In this document: in pieces, positions 34,996-42,849 of the stretch | Numbering within the stretch: position 1 is the first letter of the stretch | How the letters are laid out: every line of letters starts with the position of its first letter | Assembly (NCBI RefSeq): GCF_000281065.1 | Contig: NZ_AKKK01000017.1 | Location: 1-64,000 of the forward strand | Source: Arthrobacter sp. M2012083 | Lineage (GTDB): Bacteria > Actinomycetota > Actinomycetes > Actinomycetales > Micrococcaceae | Reading direction: 5' to 3' | DNA length: 64,000 nucleotides | The notes under the pieces: generated by a model | What the model was told of the DNA's origin: nothing | Seen by the model: the letters and a program-made list of their open reading frames with translations, nothing else | Database searches by the model: none | Made by a program: the position numbers and the translations under genes

Positions 34996-36507
34996 TTAGG
35001 CGCCGAATTTGGGAGTGTGAACAGAGCCGAGTGTGATGTGCACGGCCTGCTGATCGGTGTAGAAATCGATGGAACGGTAGCCGCCCTCATGACCCAGGCC
35101 GGAGGCCTTGACGCCACCGAACGGGGTACGCAGATCGCGGACGTTGTGGCTGTTGAGCCACACCATGCCGGCCTCGACGTTCTGGGAGAAGTTGTGTGCC
35201 CGGGTGAGGTTCTGGGTCCAGATGTAGGCCGCCAGGCCGTACTTGGTGTTGTTCGCCAAGGCGAGCGCTTCGTCGTCGTTATCAAAGGGCGTGATGGCCA
35301 CGACGGGACCGAAGATTTCCTCCTGGAAGATCCGTGCGTCAGGCGCGACGTCGGCAAACACCGTGGGTGCGATGTAGTTGCCTTCGGGCAGGTGGTCGGG
35401 TCGGCCGCCGCCGGCCAGGAGCCGACCTTCGGACTTGCCGATCTCCACGTACGATGCCACCTTCTCGTAGTGCTCGGGGTGAACCAAGGCACCCACCTGG
35501 GTCTTGGGATCGTGGGGATCGCCCACCACGATGTTCTTGGCCCGGGCGGCGTACTTTTCGCAGAATTCGTCGTAAATGGCCCGCTCCACCAGGATGCGCG
35601 AGCCGGCGGTGCAGCGTTCGCCGTTGAGGGAGAACACCCCGAACAGGGCCGAATCGATCGCGGCGTCCAGGTCTGCATCGGCGAACACCACGCAGGGGGA
35701 CTTGCCGCCGAGTTCCATGGACAGGCCCTTGAGGTTGGCTGCGGCGTTGCGGAAGATTGTTTGGCCCGTGGTGGTCTCGCCGGTGAAGGAGATCAGCGGC
35801 ACATCCGGGTGCTTCACCAGAGCGTCACCGGCTTCTTCGCCCAGGCCATTGACCAGGTTGAACACGCCGTCGGGCAGACCCGCGTCCTTGAAGATCTGAG
35901 CCCACAGCGACGCGGACAAAGGCGTGAATTCGGCAGGCTTCAGCACCACGGTGTTACCTGTGGCCAACGCCGGAGCGAGCTTCCAGGACTCCAGCATGAA
36001 AGGGGTGTTCCACGGCGTGATCAGGCCAGCGACGCCAATCGGCTTGCGGTTCACGTAGTTGATCTGCGAACCCGGGACCTTCATGGCGTCATCGAACTGG
36101 GCAACGATCAAATCTGCAAAGAAGCGGAAGTTCTCGGCAGCACGCAGCGCCTGGCCTTTGGCCTGTGTGATCGGCAGGCCGGTATCGAAGGTTTCGAGCT
36201 CAGCGAGGCGGGCTTCCTGCGCCTCAACCGCGTCGGCGATCTTATTCAATACCCGCGCACGCTCACGTGGCTTCATCTTCGGCCACGGACCGTTGACGAA
36301 TGCTTCGCGGGCGGCGGCGACAGCGAGGTCGATGTCTTCCTTCTGTCCGGCAGCAGCGGTGGCGTAGTTGCCGTTGGAAACCGGATCCAGGACATCAAAA
36401 GTCTTGCCGGACAGGGAGTCAACGAACTCACCGTTGATGAAGTGCTGGATGTGGGACGGCAGGTTCTCGGGAATGTAATGCTTGTTGGTCTCTACTGAGG
36501 TCGTCAT
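34996..36507 (-). CDS. hpaE: 5-carboxymethyl-2-hydroxymuconate semialdehyde dehydrogenase
   Basis: This 503-aa aldehyde dehydrogenase has SMELGGKSPCV with the general-base Glu, NGERCTAGSRI with the catalytic Cys, the NAD-binding SFTGETTTGQ region and EEIFGPVVAITPF. It oxidises the ring-cleavage aldehyde to the tricarboxylate in the hpa pathway. The gene order after hpaG and the GntR gene supports the specific role. Confidence 0.95.
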   Translation of the reverse strand: MTTSVETNKHYIPENLPSHIQHFINGEFVDSLSGKTFDVLDPVSNGNYATAAAGQKEDIDLAVAAAREAFVNGPWPKMKPRERARVLNKIADAVEAQEARLAELETFDTGLPITQAKGQALRAAENFRFFADLIVAQFDDAMKVPGSQINYVNRKPIGVAGLITPWNTPFMLESWKLAPALATGNTVVLKPAEFTPLSASLWAQIFKDAGLPDGVFNLVNGLGEEAGDALVKHPDVPLISFTGETTTGQTIFRNAAANLKGLSMELGGKSPCVVFADADLDAAIDSALFGVFSLNGERCTAGSRILVERAIYDEFCEKYAARAKNIVVGDPHDPKTQVGALVHPEHYEKVASYVEIGKSEGRLLAGGGRPDHLPEGNYIAPTVFADVAPDARIFQEEIFGPVVAITPFDNDDEALALANNTKYGLAAYIWTQNLTRAHNFSQNVEAGMVWLNSHNVRDLRTPFGGVKASGLGHEGGYRSIDFYTDQQAVHITLGSVHTPKFGA

Positions 36508-36542
36508 CGTTGATGTCCTAACTAGTGATCTATGGCTGGTGG

Positions 36543-37226
36543 TTACTGTTTGGCTTGGGCCAGGTAGGCGTCCAGGGTGGCGGCGCGGTGCTGGCGGGCT
36601 GCTTTTTCGATGGTGTCGGCATCCGCGGCGTTCTCAATAAGCTGCAGCAAGGCTTCGTGTTCGCGCACCGATTCCTGCGCGCGGCCTGGCACGAACCGGA
36701 ACGTCGACGAGCGAAGCGAGGCCAGCCGGTTCCAGCCCCGGTGGACCAGGTCCAGGATGTGCGGATTGGGGCAGTGTTCAAAGAGAACGCTGTGAAAGTC
36801 CTGGTTCAACGCCGTGAAGCGGACGGGATCGAAATGCTCCAAGCACTCGCGCATCTCCTGGTTCACTGCGCGGGCCCGGGCAATCGCGACGGAATCGATC
36901 AGCGGAGCCGAAAGAGCCGTGGCCGCGCCTTCCACGATGCTGAGTGTCTGCATCGTGTACAAATACTCAGTGGGGTCGATCCCGGACACCGTGGCGCCGA
37001 CGTTCCGTTCGAACTTGACCAACCCTTCGGCTTCGAGTCGGCGGATCGCTTCGCGCACGGGGACCACGCTGAAGCCCAGGTCCTCGGCGATCTTGGCGAG
37101 CACCAGCCGGTAACCGGGTGTGTAGGTCCCCTCAACGATGCGCGCCTTCACGGCGGCATAGGCCTGTTCGGACTTGCTTTGGGCGGCGTTCCCGACGGCG
37201 GAACTTCCGACGGCGGTTTCAGTCAC
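36543..37226 (-). CDS. GntR-family (FCD) regulator of the homoprotocatechuate operon
   Basis: The 227-aa regulator has an N-terminal winged helix (YAAVKARIVEGTYTPGYRLV, then AEDLGFSVVPVREAIRRLEAEGLV) and a C-terminal FCD helical domain with metal-binding His and Asp (FDPVRFTALNQDFHSVLFEHC). The start is a GTG with AAGGAG upstream, overlapping the hpaG-like stop by 8 bp. The palindrome ATCGTATACGAT upstream of the operon is its likely operator, with an aromatic intermediate as effector (inference). Confidence 0.9.
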   Translation of the reverse strand: MTETAVGSSAVGNAAQSKSEQAYAAVKARIVEGTYTPGYRLVLAKIAEDLGFSVVPVREAIRRLEAEGLVKFERNVGATVSGIDPTEYLYTMQTLSIVEGAATALSAPLIDSVAIARARAVNQEMRECLEHFDPVRFTALNQDFHSVLFEHCPNPHILDLVHRGWNRLASLRSSTFRFVPGRAQESVREHEALLQLIENAADADTIEKAARQHRAATLDAYLAQAKQ

Positions 37227-38736
37227 TGTGGGCTCCTTGCCGGCTGTGCCACTCACCCGTGACCCACTCCGCGTACCGCGCCTGCCATTCCTTGTTCATC
37301 GGGTAAAGGCCATCAACGCTGTTGCCTTCCTGGACCATCTGGAAGATGAACGCCTCTTCCTTTTCCTGCTGGATGCAGTCATCCACCAGTTCCGCGGCGA
37401 TAGCGGGCGGGATCACCAGGATGCCGTCCGAGTCGGCCACGATGATGTCGCCGGGCTGGACCGTGGCACCGCCGCAGGCGATGGTGATGTCCGTGTCCCA
37501 CGGAATGTGGCGGCGTCCCAGTACTGCCGGGTGTGGATTCGCGAAGTACGTGGGCATCTCCAGGTCCGCCACAGCTGAGTAGTCGCGGACGCCGCCGTCG
37601 GTAATGATGGCCGCAGCGCCACGGACTTGGGCACGCAGCGCCAGGATGTCACCCACCGTGCCGGTGCCCTTCTCGCCGCGGGCTTCCATGACCAGGATTT
37701 CGCCCTCATTCACCGAATCGATGGCCCGCTTCTGGGCGTTGAACCCGCCCCCGTGGGTCTTGAACAGATCTTCGCGGTTGGGTACATAACGCAGGGTCCT
37801 GGCCAGGCCCACTACCTTGCGGTCCGGGCGGGTGGCCTGCAGGCCGTCGATGCTCACGTTGTTCAGTCCGCGCTTACGCAGCTGGGAGGACAACGTGGCG
37901 GTGGCGACGGATTCCAGCTTCTTCTTGAGATCCGGAGTCAGTACCGAAGCATTGTCGGGAGCAGGCAGTCCGGCGGCTTCCCGCGATCCGTACGCTTCTT
38001 CCCGCTGGGTGTCATCAGTCTTGGGACGGGCACCGAAGTCCGCGAACGGCGTCGTACCTTCCGTTACTTTGGTGGCCAGGCGGCCGCTGCTGAACTCACC
38101 GCCGGTGACCTCAATTTCGACGACGTCGCCCGGCTTGGCCACCGAGGCGCCGGCGGGAGTGCCGGTGAGGATGATGTCACCCTCTTCGAGCGTGAGCAGC
38201 TGGGAGAGGTCCGCGACAAGCTGGGCGAACGGGAAGAGCAGGTCCTCGGTGGTGTCGTCCTGGACCAGGTCCCCGTTATGCCAGGTGCGGATCCGCAACC
38301 GGGCCGGGTCGACGGCGTCGGCAGGAATCAGCGCAGGACCAATGGGAGTGAAACCGTCGCCCCCTTTGGACCGGACGTTGGAGCCCTTGTCTGCGTAACG
38401 GAGGTCGTACACACCAAGGTCATTGGATGCGGTGACCCACTCGACGTGACTCCACGCATCCTCCAAACCGACGTGGCGGGCGGACTTGCCGATGACCAGT
38501 GCGATCTCGCCCTCATAGCCGAGCAGTTCACAACCAGCCGGGCGCTCAACCGTGCCGGGAGCATCCGCGGAGCCGAGCGCCAGCGACGACGACGGCTTCA
38601 GGAAGTACGACGGCTGGTCAGGAGTACGCCCGCGCTGGGCCGCACGGCTGGGGTAGTTGATGTGGACGGCAATGACCTTGCGCGTCCGGGCCAGTATGTC
38701 CTGGCTGACTTCCTTGGTCCGGAACTCCAATGTCAC
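37219..38736 (-). CDS. Fused FAH-domain (HpaG-like) and RraA-like protein
   Basis: This 505-aa protein joins two enzymes. Residues 1-225 are a fumarylacetoacetase-fold HpaG-type domain (YEGEIALVIG with the metal Glu-x-Glu, NDLGVYDLR, GTPAGASVAKPGDVVE), expected to decarboxylate/isomerise the tricarboxylate. Residues of about 270-470 form an RraA/HMG-aldolase-like domain (GDILALRAQVRGAA, GGVRDYSAVADLEMPTYF with Arg-Asp, PGDIIVADSDGILVIP). In E. coli HpaG is a double FAH protein; here the second half is replaced by an RraA domain able to act as a beta-ketoacid decarboxylase. It is the first gene of the operon. Confidence 0.88.
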   Translation of the reverse strand: MTLEFRTKEVSQDILARTRKVIAVHINYPSRAAQRGRTPDQPSYFLKPSSSLALGSADAPGTVERPAGCELLGYEGEIALVIGKSARHVGLEDAWSHVEWVTASNDLGVYDLRYADKGSNVRSKGGDGFTPIGPALIPADAVDPARLRIRTWHNGDLVQDDTTEDLLFPFAQLVADLSQLLTLEEGDIILTGTPAGASVAKPGDVVEIEVTGGEFSSGRLATKVTEGTTPFADFGARPKTDDTQREEAYGSREAAGLPAPDNASVLTPDLKKKLESVATATLSSQLRKRGLNNVSIDGLQATRPDRKVVGLARTLRYVPNREDLFKTHGGGFNAQKRAIDSVNEGEILVMEARGEKGTGTVGDILALRAQVRGAAAIITDGGVRDYSAVADLEMPTYFANPHPAVLGRRHIPWDTDITIACGGATVQPGDIIVADSDGILVIPPAIAAELVDDCIQQEKEEAFIFQMVQEGNSVDGLYPMNKEWQARYAEWVTGEWHSRQGAHSD

Positions 38737-38766
38737 GGCACCTCCTCCTGATCGAACAAGTACGAA

Positions 38767-38778
38767 ATCGTATACGAT
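38767..38778. promoter_or_regulatory. Probable GntR operator ATCGTATACGAT
   Basis: A perfect 12-bp palindrome lies 31 bp before the first gene of the hpa operon. It has the TCGTATACGA form common for FCD-type GntR sites, and the operon encodes such a regulator. Confidence 0.75.
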
Positions 38779-38920
38779 AACTATGGCCCGGGGATGTGAT
38801 CCTCGTCAACCCCCTTCCCGAAACCCAACCAGGTAGCAGCACGGGCCGTTGTGAGCGCCCAAACGACCCCTGTTGGGGGATGCTGGGTACTTGCGCGATG
38901 TGAAGCGGGAAGGGAAAAGC

Positions 38921-39490
38921 ATGGAGCAGACGAGTGGGCCGGAGCTGCTGAGGTTTGCCAGCGGCGCCGAGTGGGAAAGCTGGCTCTCCGCGAACCACAA
39001 CACCCAGGCCGAGGCCTGGCTTGTGATCGGGAAGAAGAACTCAGGCGCCGGGCTTCTTGAGATACAGGACGCGCTGGACGGCGCCCTGTGTTTCGGCTGG
39101 ATCGATGGCCAACGCAAGGGCCATGACGAGAAGACCTTCCTGCAGAGGTACTCCCGCCGCCGGGCTCGAAGTTCGTGGTCGCAGGTGAACGTGGGCAAAG
39201 TGGAAGCACTGATAAGCGCAGGACGCATGCAACCGGCCGGATACGCCGAAATAGATGCAGCCAAAGCCGATGGCCGCTGGGAAGCCGCCTACGTTTCGCA
39301 GGCCAACGCCGAGGTTCCGGAGGACCTACAGGCCGCGCTTGCAGGAAACCAAGCAGCACAGGGAACCTTTGAACTCCTGGGCAAGACAGAGCGGTACCTC
39401 ATCATTTTGCAGATCCTCAAAGCCCGCTCCCCGGAGTCCCGTGCCAGGATCCTGGCGATGGCGGTGAAGAAGCTGGCGGAGGGAAGCTAA
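38921..39490 (+). CDS. YdeI/OmpD-associated family protein
   Basis: This 189-aa protein has the family features RFASGAEWESWLSANHNTQAEAWLVIGKK near the N-terminus, FGWIDGQRKG and FLQRYSRRRARSSWSQVN, and a C-terminal EVPEDLQAALAG plus KARSPESRARI stretch. The family is linked to peptide resistance in some bacteria; the biochemistry is unknown. The start ATG 38921 has GGGAAGGGAA upstream. Confidence 0.85.
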   Translation: MEQTSGPELLRFASGAEWESWLSANHNTQAEAWLVIGKKNSGAGLLEIQDALDGALCFGWIDGQRKGHDEKTFLQRYSRRRARSSWSQVNVGKVEALISAGRMQPAGYAEIDAAKADGRWEAAYVSQANAEVPEDLQAALAGNQAAQGTFELLGKTERYLIILQILKARSPESRARILAMAVKKLAEGS

Positions 39491-39532
39491 CCGCTCTTAC
39501 AAACTGTCGGTGGGCTCCCGTAGGGTACCGGC

Positions 39533-40237
39533 ATGGACATCATCCTCGTACCCGGTTTCTGGTTGAACGCGTCGTCGTGGGAGGAGGTGACGCCGCCGCT
39601 GGAAGCAGCCGGCTACACGGTTCACCCGCTGACGCTGCCAGGACTGGAGTCCGTGGACGCATCGCGCGCGGGCATCGGCCTCCGCACCCACGTCGATGCC
39701 GTGGTGGCGAAGGTAGACTCCCTCGACGGCAAGGTCATCCTGGTGGGCCATTCAGGTGGCGGCGCCATCATCCATGGCGTGGCAGATGCCCGCCCGGACA
39801 GAGTGGCCCGCGCCATTTACGTTGACAGCGGACCACTCGGTGAGGGCGGGGTCATCAATGACGAACTGCCCGACGACGGCGACGACATCCCACTGCCGCC
39901 GTGGGAATTGTTCGAGGAAGAAGACCTCGTTGACCTGACTGACGACCTCAAGGACGCTTTCCGGGAACGGGCCATCCCGGAGCCCAAGGGCGTTGCCTTC
40001 GACCAGCAACACCTGAGCGACGTCCGGCGCTACGACGTGCCCGCCACGATTATCGCCTGCCAGTTCCCGTCCTCCCTCCTCAAGGAGTGGATGGATGCCG
40101 GGCACCCGTTCACGGCGGAACTCGCCAGGATCCGGGACGTCGAGTACATCGACCTCCCCACCGGACATTGGCCGCAGTTCACCAAACCCAAAGAGCTCGG
40201 CGAGGCGATCCTGACGGCGGTCGAACGCGCCAAATAG
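39533..40237 (+). CDS. Alpha/beta hydrolase
   Basis: At 234 aa this starts with the strand IILVPGFWLNASSW (oxyanion region). VGHSGGGAIIHGVADARPD carries the nucleophile Ser at about 83, and a C-terminal DLPTGHWPQFTKP provides the His. It is a cytosolic esterase-like enzyme of unknown substrate, convergent with the YtxH-like gene. Confidence 0.9.
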   Translation: MDIILVPGFWLNASSWEEVTPPLEAAGYTVHPLTLPGLESVDASRAGIGLRTHVDAVVAKVDSLDGKVILVGHSGGGAIIHGVADARPDRVARAIYVDSGPLGEGGVINDELPDDGDDIPLPPWELFEEEDLVDLTDDLKDAFRERAIPEPKGVAFDQQHLSDVRRYDVPATIIACQFPSSLLKEWMDAGHPFTAELARIRDVEYIDLPTGHWPQFTKPKELGEAILTAVERAK

Positions 40238-40286
40238 GCCCCGACGTCGGCACTTACCTGACGCCGCTTCCTTCAGTGAGGTGAGT

Positions 40287-40721
40287 TCAGGCCTTGGGCG
40301 GCGTGTTGGTCGCCGGGCCTTCCGGCGCAGCGCCGCCCTCATCCGTCCAGTCACTGCCCGTGGTGTCATCCAGGGCAGGATCGGACACTACGTCCGACTT
40401 GATAGTGGGCACGGTGGTGACCGTGGACTTGCTGCTGGAAGAGGAGTCAATGTGCTGACCCGCCTTAGGGGAAGAGATGCCAGGGAACATCGCCTCTGCC
40501 CTTTCCAGCAGCTTCTTCCCGGCCTCATACAGGTTGTCAAGGATATCCGGCACGGATTCCTGGACTGCTTCCGTGGCCTGATGCACGTTCTCTTGAACTT
40601 CGGGGTTCTTCCAAAGCTTCCCGGCGCCTCCGCGGACCCTCCGGTACACCTCCGGCCAGGACTTCGATCCCCATACGTAACCGACAGCCACGCCAACGGC
40701 GAACAATGCTTTGCCTTTCAC
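40287..40721 (-). CDS. YtxH-like single-TM protein
   Basis: The 144-aa protein has a short N-terminal hydrophobic helix (KGKALFAVGVAVGYVWGS), a basic segment (WPEVYRRVRGG), a helical middle (EVQENVHQATEAVQESVPDIL) and a Ser/Thr/Pro/Asp-rich tail. The start is set at GTG 40721 because GAAGGAG lies 7 nt upstream. It is divergent from a CsbD gene; both belong to a stress-protein cluster. Confidence 0.75.
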   Translation of the reverse strand: MKGKALFAVGVAVGYVWGSKSWPEVYRRVRGGAGKLWKNPEVQENVHQATEAVQESVPDILDNLYEAGKKLLERAEAMFPGISSPKAGQHIDSSSSSKSTVTTVPTIKSDVVSDPALDDTTGSDWTDEGGAAPEGPATNTPPKA

Positions 40722-40906
40722 AGCAATCACTCCTTCCGAGGTGTTATTCCTCGACACTATCCCTGCCAGGCATGCCGTGTCACCTGACCATTGATTGCCG
40801 GCCGGTTAATGGCAATTTGCCGAAATAACACATTCGACTAAGCTGTTATGCCAACCAGCGGATAACCGCAGGAAGTAAGCGCATGAAAACCCGAGGAGTG
40901 AAAACC

Positions 40907-41104
40907 ATGGGGCTGAGTGACAAGATGAGCAACGTCGCCGAAGAAGCAGGCGGCAAGGCCAAGGAAAAGGTCGGAGAATCCACCGGCGACAGGGATCTGC
41001 AGGCCGAGGGCGTCGGCGAGCAATCGAAGGCAAACCTCAAGCAGTCGGGCGAGAAAGTCAAGGACGCCGCCAAGGGAGTCGGCGACTCCCTCAAGGACCA
41101 CTAG
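40907..41104 (+). CDS. CsbD family stress protein
   Basis: The 65-aa hydrophilic protein has the CsbD pattern GLSDKMSNVAEEAGGKAKEK, then LQAEGVGEQSKANLKQSGEKVKDAAK. The start at ATG 40907 has GAGGAG 8 nt upstream. CsbD genes are often under general stress sigma control; I could not define the promoter. Confidence 0.92.
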   Translation: MGLSDKMSNVAEEAGGKAKEKVGESTGDRDLQAEGVGEQSKANLKQSGEKVKDAAKGVGDSLKDH

Positions 41105-41409
41105 ACGGCTGATCCGCGGGATTCCACCACTGCAAGCAAGGATGAGCTAATAGTCAGGTTACTTGCTACTTGTCTCGGGAGCCGCTAGCGTTGCTGGTGT
41201 AGTACTGAGTCCGACCCAATCGGCAGGAGTGCTTTATTGGCTGCATTTCATAAATTCATCGGGGTTGCATAAATAGTTCCAATCCCCCACATTCCATAGG
41301 GCCTCCAAGGGCCCCATTACGGTGCCTACACCTTGGAACAGGCACCCGATGAACATACTCGCTTCATCACGTTCATGGAATTTCCATCAACAAGAAAGTA
41401 GGAGCAAAA
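41105..41409. other. Intergenic region between CsbD and GlsB genes
   Basis: This 305-bp gap contains one copy of the TCAGGnTACTTAC-like motif at 41154-41166 and AT-richer sequence near 41240-41280, the probable GlsB promoter zone. No gene of good composition fits. Confidence 0.5.
41154..41166. promoter_or_regulatory. Copy of the TCAGGnTACTTAC motif
   Basis: TCAGGTTACTTGC differs from the copy at 61680 in two bases. It lies about 245 bp upstream of the GlsB-like gene and 50 bp after the CsbD stop. Confidence 0.4.
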
Positions 41410-41679
41410 ATGGGTTTCTTTGGTTTTCTTCTGCTCGGTCTTTTGGCCGGCGCTATCGCAAAGCTTATTCTTCCCGGCCGCCAGGGTGGCGGCTGGCTGA
41501 TCACCCTCCTGTTGGGCGTCGTCGGCGCACTCCTGGGCGGCTGGATCGGCGGGCTCATCTTCGGAACGGGCCTGCAGGAATTCTTCTCCCTCACCACGTG
41601 GCTCCTGGCCATCGGCGGCTCCATCATCGTGCTGCTGATCTACGGCCTGGTCACCAACCGCAGGACCCACCATGGCTAA
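41410..41679 (+). CDS. GlsB/YeaQ/YmgE family stress-response membrane protein
   Basis: The 89-aa protein is typical of this family: FLLLGLLAGAIAKLILPGRQGGGWLITLLLGVVGALLGGW and a third helix near the C-terminus give three TM segments with the conserved P-G-R-x-G-G loop. It overlaps the following small gene by 8 bp, so the two are coupled. Confidence 0.93.
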   Translation: MGFFGFLLLGLLAGAIAKLILPGRQGGGWLITLLLGVVGALLGGWIGGLIFGTGLQEFFSLTTWLLAIGGSIIVLLIYGLVTNRRTHHG

Positions 41680-41932
41680 CAACCAGAACCGCGACGCCAA
41701 CGGCGACGAACTCGAAGGCCAGTACTCCGAGGGCGACTACGGCGACGCCGGGGTATCCCCGGAGACCCTGAAGGATGACGCCGGAGGCGACTACACCGAA
41801 GGGGACTACGCCGAGAAGACAGTACCCTCGGCCGATGCCGAACTGGACGAGCACAACACGGAAGACACACCTGAGGACCGGCCCTTCTCCTCCGAACCGG
41901 ACGAAGAAGCGTCAGGCTCCAGTCGGCCGTAA
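41672..41932 (+). CDS. Small acidic Gly/Asp/Glu-rich protein
   Basis: This 86-aa, strongly acidic, low-complexity protein has three EGDYG/A-like repeats (YSEGDYGD, YTEGDYAE). It is coupled to the membrane stress gene upstream. No family is assigned; it is probably disordered. Confidence 0.7.
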   Translation: MANNQNRDANGDELEGQYSEGDYGDAGVSPETLKDDAGGDYTEGDYAEKTVPSADAELDEHNTEDTPEDRPFSSEPDEEASGSSRP

Positions 41933-41950
41933 CATCTGAATACAGCCTGG

Positions 41951-41983
41951 AACCCGGAGAACTGCAGCTGCAGTCTCCGGGTT
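41951..41983 (+). terminator. Terminator after the GlsB/acidic protein pair
   Basis: AACCCGGAGA (41951-41960) pairs with TCTCCGGGTT (41974-41983) and encloses CTGCAGCTGCAG, which is itself self-complementary. Confidence 0.75.
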
Positions 41984-41989
41984 CTTGCG

Positions 41990-42229
41990 TTGTCCGGAAT
42001 TAGGCCAGCGCCGGAAGGTTCCGAGTCCCTGCAGGTCCCGGCTGACCTGTGGGTGGTCTTTGTAACCGAGGGAAAATTCCCGGAAGTCCTCCAAGGAATG
42101 TGGGCAGACGCCGCTACAGAGTGGTTTTCCGCCAGCCCGTACAGGTGGGCACCGGGACCGGAAATGCTTAGCGTTCAGGTGGAGTCCGGCGGCGTGCGCG
42201 GCCGCGGGCAACTGTGGATTCCCCGTTAA
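41990..42229 (+). CDS. Possible small hypothetical protein
   Basis: This is a 79-aa frame with protein-like composition (VPADLWVVFVTEGKFPEVLQG, EWFSASPYRWAPGPEML) and a closing WIPR. The start codon (TTG) has no clear ribosome site, so the true start may be internal. I include it as probable but unproven; nothing else explains this stretch. Confidence 0.45.
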   Translation: MSGIRPAPEGSESLQVPADLWVVFVTEGKFPEVLQGMWADAATEWFSASPYRWAPGPEMLSVQVESGGVRGRGQLWIPR

Positions 42230-42238
42230 AGGGAAGAA

Positions 42239-42802
42239 CTACGCTGAAGGAGCTGAGCCCAGAAGCTGCCGAATTTCTTCCAAGGGCAACACGTTCTGGC
42301 GGTATTCACGGGTAAGGACCCGCAGTACCGACTCGGCGGCCTCCGCGTTCTCCGTTCCGATGGCCTCCGCTGCGTAGATCACCTTGATGTTGTGCGCGAA
42401 GGCGTCTGCGGCCGTTTGGGCGATGCAGTTATGGGCTGAAATCCCGGCAAGGATTACGGTGTCCACGCTCCAGTTCCTCAGCCGCATGGCCAGGTCTGTA
42501 CCGAAAAAGGCGCTGTCCCGAGTCTTGACCAATCGGGGATGATCGGCAGTGAGCAGGCCGGAAACGAACTCGGCCTGCTCACTGCCCCTGAAGATGAAGC
42601 CTTGGTCATCGTCAAGCATGTTCAGGCTCCACGTGGATTTGTCCCTTTCATGGACGGTTCCTATCAGGAGCACTTTGGCCCCGGCTTGGAGCGCTGCGCT
42701 GGTCAACGAATTGCATGCAGCCACAATTTCTTCCTGACGACCCTTCAGGGCAGGGTCCTCGAAGTAGGCGTTCTGCATGTCAATCACCAACACAGCGAAC
42801 AT
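42239..42802 (-). CDS. Isochorismatase-like cysteine hydrolase
   Basis: The 187-aa protein has the catalytic triad of the family: Asp in VIDMQNAYF, Lys near DHPRLVKTRDSAFFGT and Cys in ISAHNCIAQTAADAF. It hydrolyses small amides, ureido compounds or vinyl ethers; the substrate is unknown. The gene sits 47 bp after an SDR gene on the same strand. Confidence 0.9.
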   Translation of the reverse strand: MFAVLVIDMQNAYFEDPALKGRQEEIVAACNSLTSAALQAGAKVLLIGTVHERDKSTWSLNMLDDDQGFIFRGSEQAEFVSGLLTADHPRLVKTRDSAFFGTDLAMRLRNWSVDTVILAGISAHNCIAQTAADAFAHNIKVIYAAEAIGTENAEAAESVLRVLTREYRQNVLPLEEIRQLLGSAPSA

Positions 42803-42849
42803 TCTTTTCTCCCTTTACTCCTGAAGCTCGATAACCGCCCGGCTACGGA

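Noticed and set aside
34956..35678. Upstream extension of the hpaD frame
   Set aside because: The extension overlaps hpaE in another frame and is Arg/Pro/Ser-rich; the ATG at 34955 begins the known HPCD N-terminus and gives exact metal-ligand spacing.
35017..36498. 493-codon plus frame opposite the hpaE gene
   Set aside because: It is antisense to a complete aldehyde dehydrogenase with intact active-site motifs, with no ribosome site or recognisable domain.
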